Shown: one piece after another, positions 7,968-13,972 of the stretch
Layout: each line of letters begins with the position of its first letter
Position numbering within the stretch: the stretch's first letter is position 1
DNA from: Kutzneria sp035492655
Lineage (GTDB): Bacteria; Actinomycetota; Actinomycetes; Mycobacteriales; Pseudonocardiaceae
DNA length: 18,081 bases
Assembly: GCA_035492655.1 (NCBI GenBank)
Contig: DATJJB010000036.1
Location: 1 to 18,081, forward strand
Direction of reading: 5' to 3'
Notes under the pieces: model-generated
Databases searched by the model: none
What the model saw: the letters and a program-made list of their open reading frames with translations, nothing else
What the model was told of the DNA's origin: nothing
Translations under genes and position numbers: made by a program

Positions 7968-9041
7968 TCACACCAGGCGCAGGTGCGCGGTCCGGCCGCC
8001 CGGCGTGCGCAGCGCGTAGGACCGGCCGGGCAGGGCGGTGACCACCAGCCCGAACACGATGTTGTTCAGCTCCTGCGTGCTCAACATCAGCTCGGCCGCC
8101 AGCTCGTGCGGGCCCATGCCCTGCTCACGCAGCGCCTTGAACACCTTGGCCAGCAGCTGCGAGGACTCCCGCGCCTGGTCGCTCTCGGCGTCGACCCGGG
8201 CCAGGTCGGTGCACAGCGACCGGTAGACGTCGTCGCCGACCTGCCGCAGCTCGCGCAGCCGCCGGGTCAGCGCCAGCGGCGACACCCGCCAGCGCGGGCA
8301 GGCCCGCAGCACCTGGTCCTTGGTCGGGTCGTCCGGCACGTAGGTCAGCACGTCCACGTCCGGCATCAGCATGGCACTGGCGAAGGCGTCGGCCTCCGCC
8401 TCGACGTCGACGCCGTCGAGCGGCCGGCCGCCGGCGTGCAGGACGAGGTGCCCGAGCTCGTGCGCGGCGTCGAACCGCCCGTGCTCGGCCGACTTGGCCG
8501 TGTTGAGGAAGACGTACGGGGTGCCCTCGTGCCAGAACGAGAAGGCGTCGACATCGGTGTGGTCGACGCCGAGCGAGAAGACCCGAACTCCGTGTGCCTC
8601 CAACAGATGCACGAGGTTCGGCGCCGGCTTGCTGCCCAGCTGCCACTGTTCGCGGACGGCGTCCACGGCCGCGCTCGGCGTGCTGTCGACCGTCGGAACG
8701 TCCACCTCGGGCAGCGTGAACCGGCGTTCCAGGAAGGCGTTGAACTCGATGGCCAACCGGCCGGCGGCCAGCGCTGCGGTCCGCCGCCGGGCCGGCAACT
8801 TGGCCCTGGCCCGGAACGACACGACGTCCTCGGCCAGCTCGGCCGGCTCGCCGGCGGCGAAGAACTCCACCGGGAAACCCAGGACCCGGGCCAGCTCGGT
8901 GAGCTCGGCCTCGGCCGGGGTCCGGCGGCCGTGCTCGAAGTCCGACACCGACCGCGGGCCGACGTCCAGCGCTCGCGCGAGAGCCGCGGCGGTCAGCTGA
9001 CGCCGCTGGCGGGCGAGCTTGAGACGGGCCGGCGTGAACAT
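7968..9041 (-). CDS. XRE-family regulator fused to ImmA/IrrE-type zinc peptidase domain
   Basis: The 357-residue protein joins an N-terminal helix-turn-helix (about 4-60; LTAAALARALDVGPRSVSDFEHGRRTP) to a COG2856/ImmA-IrrE domain. The metal site is complete: HELGH (194-198) plus E216 in VEAEADAFASAMLMP. A C-terminal region of about 100 residues has no recognised domain. Members of this family are DNA-binding regulators, and related peptidases cleave repressors (ImmA on ImmR, IrrE/PprI on DdrO). Here both functions are in one chain, so it may process itself or a partner. ATG 9041 is preceded by GGAAGA and by the inverted repeat at 9056-9071. No phage genes are nearby. The target is unknown. 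Confidence 0.9.
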   Translation of the reverse strand: MFTPARLKLARQRRQLTAAALARALDVGPRSVSDFEHGRRTPAEAELTELARVLGFPVEFFAAGEPAELAEDVVSFRARAKLPARRRTAALAAGRLAIEFNAFLERRFTLPEVDVPTVDSTPSAAVDAVREQWQLGSKPAPNLVHLLEAHGVRVFSLGVDHTDVDAFSFWHEGTPYVFLNTAKSAEHGRFDAAHELGHLVLHAGGRPLDGVDVEAEADAFASAMLMPDVDVLTYVPDDPTKDQVLRACPRWRVSPLALTRRLRELRQVGDDVYRSLCTDLARVDAESDQARESSQLLAKVFKALREQGMGPHELAAELMLSTQELNNIVFGLVVTALPGRSYALRTPGGRTAHLRLV

Positions 9042-9055
9042 TGGAGATCATTCTT

Positions 9056-9071
9056 CCGGGTGCTCACCCGG
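9056..9071. promoter_or_regulatory. Inverted repeat before the XRE-ImmA gene (candidate operator)
   Basis: CCGGGT (9056-9061) and ACCCGG (9066-9071) are perfect arms around GCTC. The repeat lies 15 bases upstream of the ATG and abuts the likely ribosome binding site. XRE regulators often repress themselves through such short dyads. A hairpin masking the ribosome binding site is the alternative. Confidence 0.45.
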
Positions 9072-9120
9072 TCGACGCAACAGACGTCCCCGAGTGGAGT
9101 GACGGGGTCGCCCGAATCGG

Positions 9121-10062
9121 TCAACCGAGACGGCTCGCCAGCGCCCTCCCGAGGCCGTTGCCGGACAGCCACGCGGTCTGCACCCGCGACTGGCCCCAGG
9201 CGTCGCCGCAGAGCCCGATGTTGTCGTCGTCCAGGTGATACGGCTCGGTCGACGGGGCGCCGGGGCTGGCGTGCAGCCACTGGTGGGCGTAGCCGGTGAC
9301 GGGCCGCGCCGTCAGCCCGAGCACGGCTTCGACGGCATCCTCGACCTCGGCGATCACCTGGTCGTGCGCGCCGAGCCGGGACGCCGTGTAGGCGGCTGTG
9401 GTGTGCGCGACGAGCACGGGAGCGCGGTCGCCGCGCCGGTGGCCGTCGTCGCAGACGGACGTCAGGACGTCGTGCCCGTTGACGAAGGCGCCGCGGAAGT
9501 CGGGCCACGTCCGGTCCGGATAGCGCAGGGTGACGGCGAACGCCGGCTGCCAGTCCTGCCCGTCGGCGGCGGCCCGGGCGGCTCGCAGACAGGGATCCAG
9601 CACGGCCAGCGCCTGCGGACCCGGCGCGGCCAGCACGACGGCGTCCACGGGCACCCCGTCGACCAGCGGCCCGGGCTCCACGGCCGTCACGGCGTGCTGG
9701 AGCTTCACGGTCAGTCCGTCAGCCAGGGACTCGGCCAGACTTCGCAGTCCCTGCGGTGCGGCCCAACGCATCGGGCCCGGCCGCGGCTCCCGCCGGCCGT
9801 CCTGGCAGGCGACCAGGGTGTCGGTCCACTCCCGGGCCAGCCCGGCCCGCCGCCAGCCCTGCACGACGGCGTCGAAGGACGGGTCGCTCACCGTGAAGTA
9901 GGCGGCCCCGATGTCGGCCGGGCGGCCGTCGTAGCGGCGGGTCGCCAGGCGACCGCCGACCACCGGCGTGCGTTCCAGCACGCGGACGTCGATGCCGGCA
10001 TCGACCAGGACCCGGGCACAGGCCAGGCCGGCGATGCCGGCGCCGACGACCACAACGCTCAC
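9121..10062 (-). CDS. Renalase-like NAD(P)/FAD-dependent oxidoreductase (amine-oxidase fold)
   Basis: This 313-residue flavoprotein has the dinucleotide-binding GAGIAGLACA (G7, G9, G12), E30 in VLERTPVVGG, and GGRLATRR plus DIGAAYFTV. These are typical of the renalase/COG3380 group within the flavin amine oxidase superfamily. The C-terminal FAD-contact region is GDAWGQSRVQTAWLSGNGLG. Characterised renalases oxidise isomeric dihydronicotinamides; this one's substrate is not known. The start is placed at GTG 10062, right before the Rossmann strand. The open frame runs 20 codons further upstream, but that part overlaps the inhibitor gene and looks non-native. The preceding inhibitor gene stops 19 bases upstream on the same strand, so co-transcription is likely. 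Confidence 0.88.
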   Translation of the reverse strand: MSVVVVGAGIAGLACARVLVDAGIDVRVLERTPVVGGRLATRRYDGRPADIGAAYFTVSDPSFDAVVQGWRRAGLAREWTDTLVACQDGRREPRPGPMRWAAPQGLRSLAESLADGLTVKLQHAVTAVEPGPLVDGVPVDAVVLAAPGPQALAVLDPCLRAARAAADGQDWQPAFAVTLRYPDRTWPDFRGAFVNGHDVLTSVCDDGHRRGDRAPVLVAHTTAAYTASRLGAHDQVIAEVEDAVEAVLGLTARPVTGYAHQWLHASPGAPSTEPYHLDDDNIGLCGDAWGQSRVQTAWLSGNGLGRALASRLG

Positions 10063-10081
10063 GAGGCCAACAGTAGGGGCG

Positions 10082-10441
10082 TCACTCCCACACCTCGATC
10101 GCTCGTACCACGAATGGCGCACGCGGCACGTAGGTCCCGCCCTTCGGGTACGTGGTGAACTCGGCCTCGGTGGCGCAGCCGGCGCTCTCGTAGACCGACA
10201 CGTCCTTGGTCATCAGGTTGGCCAGCGATCTGGCCACCAGCTTCTCCGGCAACGGAACGCAGACACTGGTGCCGGACACCGTCTCCAGCGAGAGACGGGC
10301 GACCTTGCCGGCGTAGTTCTCCGCGCCCCAGGCGCAGAACGAGCCCGCGTCACAGGTCGAACCGGCCTCGGGACCTGCCTGAGCGGGCGTTGCTGTGATG
10401 ATCACCATGGCGACCGATATGAGCGCCGTTCGAACCACCAT
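10082..10441 (-). CDS. Secreted peptidase inhibitor family I36-like protein
   Basis: The 119-residue product has a Sec signal peptide (1-22, cleavage after AQA). A small cysteine-containing mature domain of about 97 residues follows. The beginning CDAGSFCAWGAENYAGK is the recognisable start of the actinobacterial I36/SMPI beta-gamma-crystallin-like family. Four cysteines (C30, C36, C61, C89) could make two disulfides. ATG 10441 is preceded by GAAGGAG at good spacing. The founding member, SMPI of Streptomyces, inhibits metalloproteases; inhibition by this protein is inference, since many relatives are untested. It heads the minus-strand cluster that ends with the lipoprotein and is transcribed from the divergent region at 10442-10610. 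Confidence 0.82.
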   Translation of the reverse strand: MVVRTALISVAMVIITATPAQAGPEAGSTCDAGSFCAWGAENYAGKVARLSLETVSGTSVCVPLPEKLVARSLANLMTKDVSVYESAGCATEAEFTTYPKGGTYVPRAPFVVRAIEVWE

Positions 10442-10517
10442 TTCGGCTCCTTCCCCAGTTGTTTTCGCAGCTAGGAGCCTTGTCGCGGCGCCGGACCGTG
10501 TACGCGGAACTATTCCC

Positions 10518-10547
10518 GTTCACCCGTCCGTGGTTGCGGTTCACCCG
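10518..10547. promoter_or_regulatory. Direct repeats GTTCACCCG, PHO-box-like
   Basis: GTTCACCCG occurs at 10518-10526 and again at 10539-10547, 21 bases apart on the same face of the helix, in the region between the divergent I36-like and unknown genes. The core GTTCACC is the unit described for PhoP and AfsR sites of Streptomyces, where repeats are spaced by 11. The intervening unit at 10529-10538 is poorly conserved. Regulation by a PhoP or SARP-like protein is a hypothesis. An imperfect GGAA-cta-TTCC dyad (10506-10516) lies just left of it. Confidence 0.35.
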
Positions 10548-10610
10548 CCGGTGAGCTACCCCACCCCGGGATCGTGTTCGGACCGCTACGAAAGGGGGTA
10601 AGACAGTGCT

Positions 10611-11300
10611 GTGGCAACCACTCTGCTGACCCGTCCCGCCCCGCAGCTCCGTCGTGACCAGCGCGCGCTGGTGGAGGCGATCCGGCGAATGACGGACTTC
10701 GAGGCGGTGGCCGTGCTGCGTGGATTCGACAAGACCAGCCGGGCCACCCGCGACGCGATCAACGACGCCGTGCGCGAGCACGGCGGGCACATCATCGACG
10801 TGACGCCGGTGCCCGGTCTCGGCGAGCTCGCCGCCGTGCCGGTGGCCGACCTCGTCGTCGCGACCAACCGTGCGCTGGCCCCGGCGGCCGAGCGCCTGGC
10901 CGCGTACTGGAACGTGCCGGCCGTCGTGCTCGGCGACGGCGGCGAGCACGGGCGCCTGGTGCGGACCCGGCAGCCCGCTGTCTTCGTCAGCAACGAGACC
11001 GGTGGCCAGGACGTGGTCGTCCGGCAGCTGCGGCTGCTCGGCCCGGTCACCTGGACGGACGGCACCGCCCCGGCCCGGCCGGCCGAGGAGCTCGTGCTCA
11101 AGCCGACCATCGAGGGCATGGTGGTCACCGCCCAGTACGCCGGCACGTCCGTCACCCGGCCGGCCAGCCGGATGATCGAGGTCGAGATCACCGACGAGAT
11201 CGTGGCCGAGATCGACGGCCACGCCGGCCTGGTCGGCACCGGCCGCTACGAGGCCCGGCCCACCACGCGCCCGGTGTGCCGCGTGGCAGTCAACGGCTGA
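10611..11300 (+). CDS. Conserved-looking protein of unknown function
   Basis: The 229-residue protein has no signal peptide or membrane helix. I do not recognise its family. The N-terminal half alternates helices and hydrophobic strands (AVAVLRGFDK, HIIDVTPVPG, ADLVVATNRAL, VPAVVLGDGG), which suggests a Rossmann-like alpha/beta domain. The C-terminal half is strand-rich (VVTAQYAGTSVTRPASRMIEVEITDEIVAEIDGHAG). A distant resemblance to the two-domain layout of diacylglycerol/NAD-kinase-like proteins is possible, but no glycine-rich kinase motif is visible, so no function is assigned. The GTG start has AAAGGGGGT (10591-10599) upstream. The codon use is the usual high-GC pattern. A tandem hairpin terminator follows. 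It is transcribed divergently from the inhibitor cluster. Confidence 0.8.
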   Translation: MATTLLTRPAPQLRRDQRALVEAIRRMTDFEAVAVLRGFDKTSRATRDAINDAVREHGGHIIDVTPVPGLGELAAVPVADLVVATNRALAPAAERLAAYWNVPAVVLGDGGEHGRLVRTRQPAVFVSNETGGQDVVVRQLRLLGPVTWTDGTAPARPAEELVLKPTIEGMVVTAQYAGTSVTRPASRMIEVEITDEIVAEIDGHAGLVGTGRYEARPTTRPVCRVAVNG

Positions 11301-11350
11301 GCCTCTTTCGGCCGTCAGAGGCGGCGCTGAGGGCCCGTACGGGCCCTCAG
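11301..11350. terminator. Tandem hairpins, bidirectional terminator with 24-base palindrome
   Basis: GCCTCT (11301-11306) and AGAGGC (11317-11322) form one hairpin. A perfect 24-base palindrome at 11327-11350 (half-site CTGAGGGCCCGT) forms the second. The pair lies between the convergent 10611 gene and the DUF72 gene, whose TGA (11347-11349) is inside the palindrome. There is no long T-tract, which is common for actinomycete terminators. Confidence 0.65.
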
Positions 11351-12150
11351 GCGAGCCGCTCGGACAGGCTCATGGCGTCGATCGGCGCCCGCACCTTGGC
11401 GTCGTTGTCGAAGTAGACGTACGCGTCGCCGCGCTCGTGCCACGTGCGGACCTTCTCGGCCCAGCGGTCCAGCGCCTCGTCGGTGTAGCCGCTGACGTAG
11501 AGCTCCTCGTCACCGTGCAGGCGGGCGTAGGCGAAGTCGGCGGTCAACTCCTCGAAGTACGGCCACTTCTTGGCCGTGTCGGCCACCACCAAGGCCACGT
11601 TGTGCTCGCGCAGCAGCCGCAGGCACTGCTCGTCCTGGAAGCTCGCGTGCCGCGGTTCCAGGGCGTGCCGCATCGTCCGGTCGCCGTCGATCTGGAGGCC
11701 CGTGTCGTCCTCGACACGGTCGTCGTGCCGGGCCCCGAGTTTCGCCGCCTCGGCCGTGGTTCGGGGCAGCAGGGCCAAGAACTCGGCCAGCACGGCGGCG
11801 TCGAACTGGAGCGTGGCCGGCAGCTGCCACAGCAGCGGGCCGAGCTTGTCCCGCAGCCGCAGCACTCCCGAGGCCAGGAAGTTGGCCACCGGGATCTCGG
11901 CGTCCTTGAGCCGCTTCATGTGCGTGATGAACCGCGGACCCTTGGTCGCGAACACGAAGTCGTCCGGCGTCTGCGCGGCCCAGCTCAGGAAGCTCGCCGG
12001 CTTCTGCCGCCCGTAGAAGGTGCCGTTGATCTCCACCGAGTTCAGCCGCTCGGCCAGGTACGCCAGCTCGCGCTTCTGCGTCACGCCCTTCGGGTAGAAG
12101 GTGCCGCGCCACGGCGGGTACACCCAGCCCGACGTCCCGATCCGGATCAC
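11347..12150 (-). CDS. DUF72 (YecE-like) family protein, first of a tandem pair in map order
   Basis: This 267-residue protein has a TIM-barrel-like DUF72 fold. Signature motifs are IRIGTSGWVYPPWRG, SVEINGTFY (39-46), FVFATKGPRFITH, LWQLP, LEPRHASF (164-171), YARLHG (208-213) and YFDN (247-250). The biochemical role of the family is not established. Compared with the upstream paralog the first 129 residues align without a gap, then an extra segment of about 28 residues (about 130-159, rich in Ala/Arg/Asp) is inserted before the RHxSF motif. The GTG start lies 17 bases after the paralog's stop, so the two are co-transcribed. It is the last gene of the MarR-DUF72-DUF72 run. Confidence 0.9.
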   Translation of the reverse strand: MIRIGTSGWVYPPWRGTFYPKGVTQKRELAYLAERLNSVEINGTFYGRQKPASFLSWAAQTPDDFVFATKGPRFITHMKRLKDAEIPVANFLASGVLRLRDKLGPLLWQLPATLQFDAAVLAEFLALLPRTTAEAAKLGARHDDRVEDDTGLQIDGDRTMRHALEPRHASFQDEQCLRLLREHNVALVVADTAKKWPYFEELTADFAYARLHGDEELYVSGYTDEALDRWAEKVRTWHERGDAYVYFDNDAKVRAPIDAMSLSERLA

Positions 12151-12167
12151 CGGCCCATCCTGCGCCG

Positions 12168-12890
12168 TCAGCCCCGTTCCCGCACCAGATCGGCCAGCCG
12201 CACCGCGTCCCGCGGCGCCCGGCCGCGCATCGTGTTGTCGAAGTACACGAACACGTCACCGGCCGCTTTCTCGATCCGGTCGGCCCACGCCGTCAGCTCC
12301 CGGTCGTCGTACCCGCTGATGTACAGCTCTTCGCCGCCGTGCAGCCGGATGTAGCTGAAGTCCGCCGTCGTCACGTCGAACACCGGCCATCTCCCGGCCC
12401 CGTCCGAGTAGACGACGGCCACGTTGTGCTGCCGCGCCAGCTCGTAGAACTCGTTGGTCCGGAAGCTTTCGTGCCGCACCTCGATCGCGTGCCGGGCCAC
12501 CGGATCCAGCTGCGCCAGGAACTCCGCCACCACCGCCGCGTCGAACTTGAGCGTGTCCGGCAACTGCCACAGCACCGGCCCCAGCCGGTGCCCCAGCTCC
12601 AGCACTCCCGAGCCGAAGAACTCCCGCAGCGCCTCCGCCACCCCACGTAACCGCCGGACGTGCGTGACCTCGCGGATCCCCTTCACCGCGAACACGAAGT
12701 CCTTCGGCACCTGCCCCGCCCACGAGCGATAGTTCTCCGCCGTGCGCAGCGAGTAGAACGTCCCGTTGATCTCGATGGTGTCCACCCGCCCGGCCAGGAA
12801 CTCCAGCTCCCGGCGCTGCACCAGGCCCGTCGGATAGAAGTCCCCGCGCCACTCCGGGTACTTCCACCCCGAGGTGCCGATCCTGATCAT
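12168..12890 (-). CDS. DUF72 (YecE-like) family protein, upstream copy of the pair
   Basis: This 240-residue DUF72 protein is close to the family's usual length. Motifs are IRIGTSGWKYPEWRG, TIEINGTFY (38-46), FVFAVKGIREVTH, IEVRHESF (136-143), YIRLHGGEELYISGY (180-194) and YFDN (216-219). It is clearly a tandem duplicate of the neighbouring gene but lacks its 28-residue insertion. ATG 12890 is used here because it matches the paralog's start; a GTG directly before it (12893) is an equal alternative, and the ribosome binding site is poor for both. The MarR gene ends about 37 bases upstream on the same strand, so the repressor may control this pair. The molecular function of DUF72 is unknown. 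Confidence 0.9.
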   Translation of the reverse strand: MIRIGTSGWKYPEWRGDFYPTGLVQRRELEFLAGRVDTIEINGTFYSLRTAENYRSWAGQVPKDFVFAVKGIREVTHVRRLRGVAEALREFFGSGVLELGHRLGPVLWQLPDTLKFDAAVVAEFLAQLDPVARHAIEVRHESFRTNEFYELARQHNVAVVYSDGAGRWPVFDVTTADFSYIRLHGGEELYISGYDDRELTAWADRIEKAAGDVFVYFDNTMRGRAPRDAVRLADLVRERG

Positions 12891-12927
12891 CACTCCATGG
12901 TGGGGCGACTCCCCGCCGCGCGCAGTG

Positions 12928-13359
12928 TCAGGCGCCTTCGAGCAGCTCAGCCAGCCGCTTCGTGTCGTCCAGATAGCGCTGGTACGGGAAGCCCGCCGCG
13001 AGCAGCCCGGTCTTCAGCTCGTCGTAGAGGGGTTTTCCGGCCGTGTGAAAGGCCTTCTGGCCGGTGTCGGTCAGCCGGACCAGCCGCCGCCGGGCGTGTG
13101 TCGGGTCGATCGTCACCTGCACGAGGCCGTCGGCCTCCAGCGGCCGCAGGGCCCGGCTGACCGCCGGGTCGGAGATCGACAGCGCCTGGGCGAGCTGGTG
13201 TTGTGTCGCCGGCTGGATGTCCTCCAGCGTGCCCAGCAGCCGGATCTGGCTGTAGGTCAGGCCGTCCCGGTCGTCGGTGCGCTGCCGGGCGGCGTCGCCC
13301 AGCAGCAGCACCACCCGGTGCAGCAGGTCCGCGAGTCCGTCGTCCACGTGAGCCAGCAT
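12928..13359 (-). CDS. MarR-family transcriptional regulator
   Basis: This 143-residue winged-helix repressor of the MarR type has LTYSQIRLLGTL (34-45), recognition helix region TQHQLAQALSISDPAVSRALRPLEADGLV (52-80) and wing IDPTHARRRLVRLTDTG (84-100). Flanking helices form the dimer interface. No cysteine is present, so thiol redox sensing is unlikely and a small-molecule ligand is more probable. Divergent from the DUF6790 gene, it shares with it the palindrome at 13376-13387, which is the likely binding site for autoregulation and for control of the membrane protein. ATG 13359 has no clear ribosome binding site, so the mRNA may be leaderless. Confidence 0.93.
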   Translation of the reverse strand: MLAHVDDGLADLLHRVVLLLGDAARQRTDDRDGLTYSQIRLLGTLEDIQPATQHQLAQALSISDPAVSRALRPLEADGLVQVTIDPTHARRRLVRLTDTGQKAFHTAGKPLYDELKTGLLAAGFPYQRYLDDTKRLAELLEGA

Positions 13360-13368
13360 ACAGGAGTG

Positions 13369-13397
13369 TTGACTGGTTAATATTAACTAGGTAAGAC
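13369..13397 (+). promoter_or_regulatory. DUF6790 promoter with MarR operator in the spacer
   Basis: TTGACT (13369-13374) and TAAGAC (13392-13397) are spaced 17 bases apart, with the -10 ending 7 bases before ATG 13405. This predicts transcription starting at or next to the start codon, that is a leaderless mRNA. The perfect palindrome GTTAATATTAAC (13376-13387), extending with one mismatch to 13373-13390, fills the spacer. It is strikingly AT-rich against the surrounding sequence. Repressor bound there would block RNA polymerase directly. Confidence 0.6.
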
Positions 13398-13404
13398 TGG
13401 CGTC

Positions 13405-13920
13405 ATGGACACCACCTCGTACCTGCTCCAATCGGCCTTCCCCGTCATCTGGATCCTGGTCCCGGCCATCGGGGCGTATCTGAAGGGCCGCCGGGCCGAC
13501 ACGCCCGCGGCCAAGCTGGAGATCTGGCAGCGCTGGTGGGGGATCGGCGCCATGGGCATCGGCTCGCTGTGGATGACCGTCGCGTTCCTGGTCTTCCCGG
13601 ACGTCATGGCCGAGGCCATCGGCTTCCCGCGCACGCCGTTCCTGTTCGAGATCGCCTTCGCCAACCTCGGCCTGGCGGTCATGGGCTTCCGGGCCGCGTC
13701 GGCGAGCACCCGTGAGCGCCTCACCATCGGCCTCGGCGCCGGCATGTTCCTCTGGGGCGCCGTGGTCGGCCACGTCTACCAGTGGTTCGCCAACGGTGAC
13801 CACGCCCCCGGCAACACCGGCGGCGTGCTGGTCACCGACATCCTCATCCCGGCCGTGATGATCGCCCTGGCCGTCCGGGCCCGGCGGCTGACCCCCGCCC
13901 CGACCGCCCACCTGGTCTGA
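13405..13920 (+). CDS. DUF6790-family integral membrane protein
   Basis: This 171-residue protein has five predicted membrane helices (about 8-27, 46-66, 77-97, 107-127, 138-158). Its pattern (WWGIGAMGIGSLWMTVAFL, FEIAFANLGLAVMGFRAA, GMFLWGAVVGHVYQWF...NTGG) resembles DUF6790 proteins, which have no known function. Histidine and aspartate residues in the loop HVYQWFANGDHAPGN could face a ligand. ATG 13405 lies 7 bases behind the predicted -10, with no good ribosome binding site, suggesting a leaderless mRNA. It is divergent from marR and probably its regulatory target. A terminator follows directly. Confidence 0.8.
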   Translation: MDTTSYLLQSAFPVIWILVPAIGAYLKGRRADTPAAKLEIWQRWWGIGAMGIGSLWMTVAFLVFPDVMAEAIGFPRTPFLFEIAFANLGLAVMGFRAASASTRERLTIGLGAGMFLWGAVVGHVYQWFANGDHAPGNTGGVLVTDILIPAVMIALAVRARRLTPAPTAHLV

Positions 13921-13927
13921 ACACGAC

Positions 13928-13959
13928 AAAGCCGGTCGCCCGCGCGGACGACCGGCTTT
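13928..13959. terminator. Bidirectional terminator between DUF6790 gene and fadB
   Basis: AAAGCCGGTCG (13928-13938) and CGACCGGCTTT (13949-13959) are perfect 11-base arms with a 10-base loop. The stem ends in T residues on both strands, so it can terminate the gene ending at 13920 and the minus-strand gene ending at 13973. Confidence 0.9.
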
Positions 13960-13972
13960 CGTATGCCGGGGA

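Noticed and set aside
7968..10441. Prophage or toxin-antitoxin module around the XRE-ImmA gene
   Set aside because: No integrase, structural phage gene, toxin or second small partner gene is adjacent, and codon use matches the neighbours.
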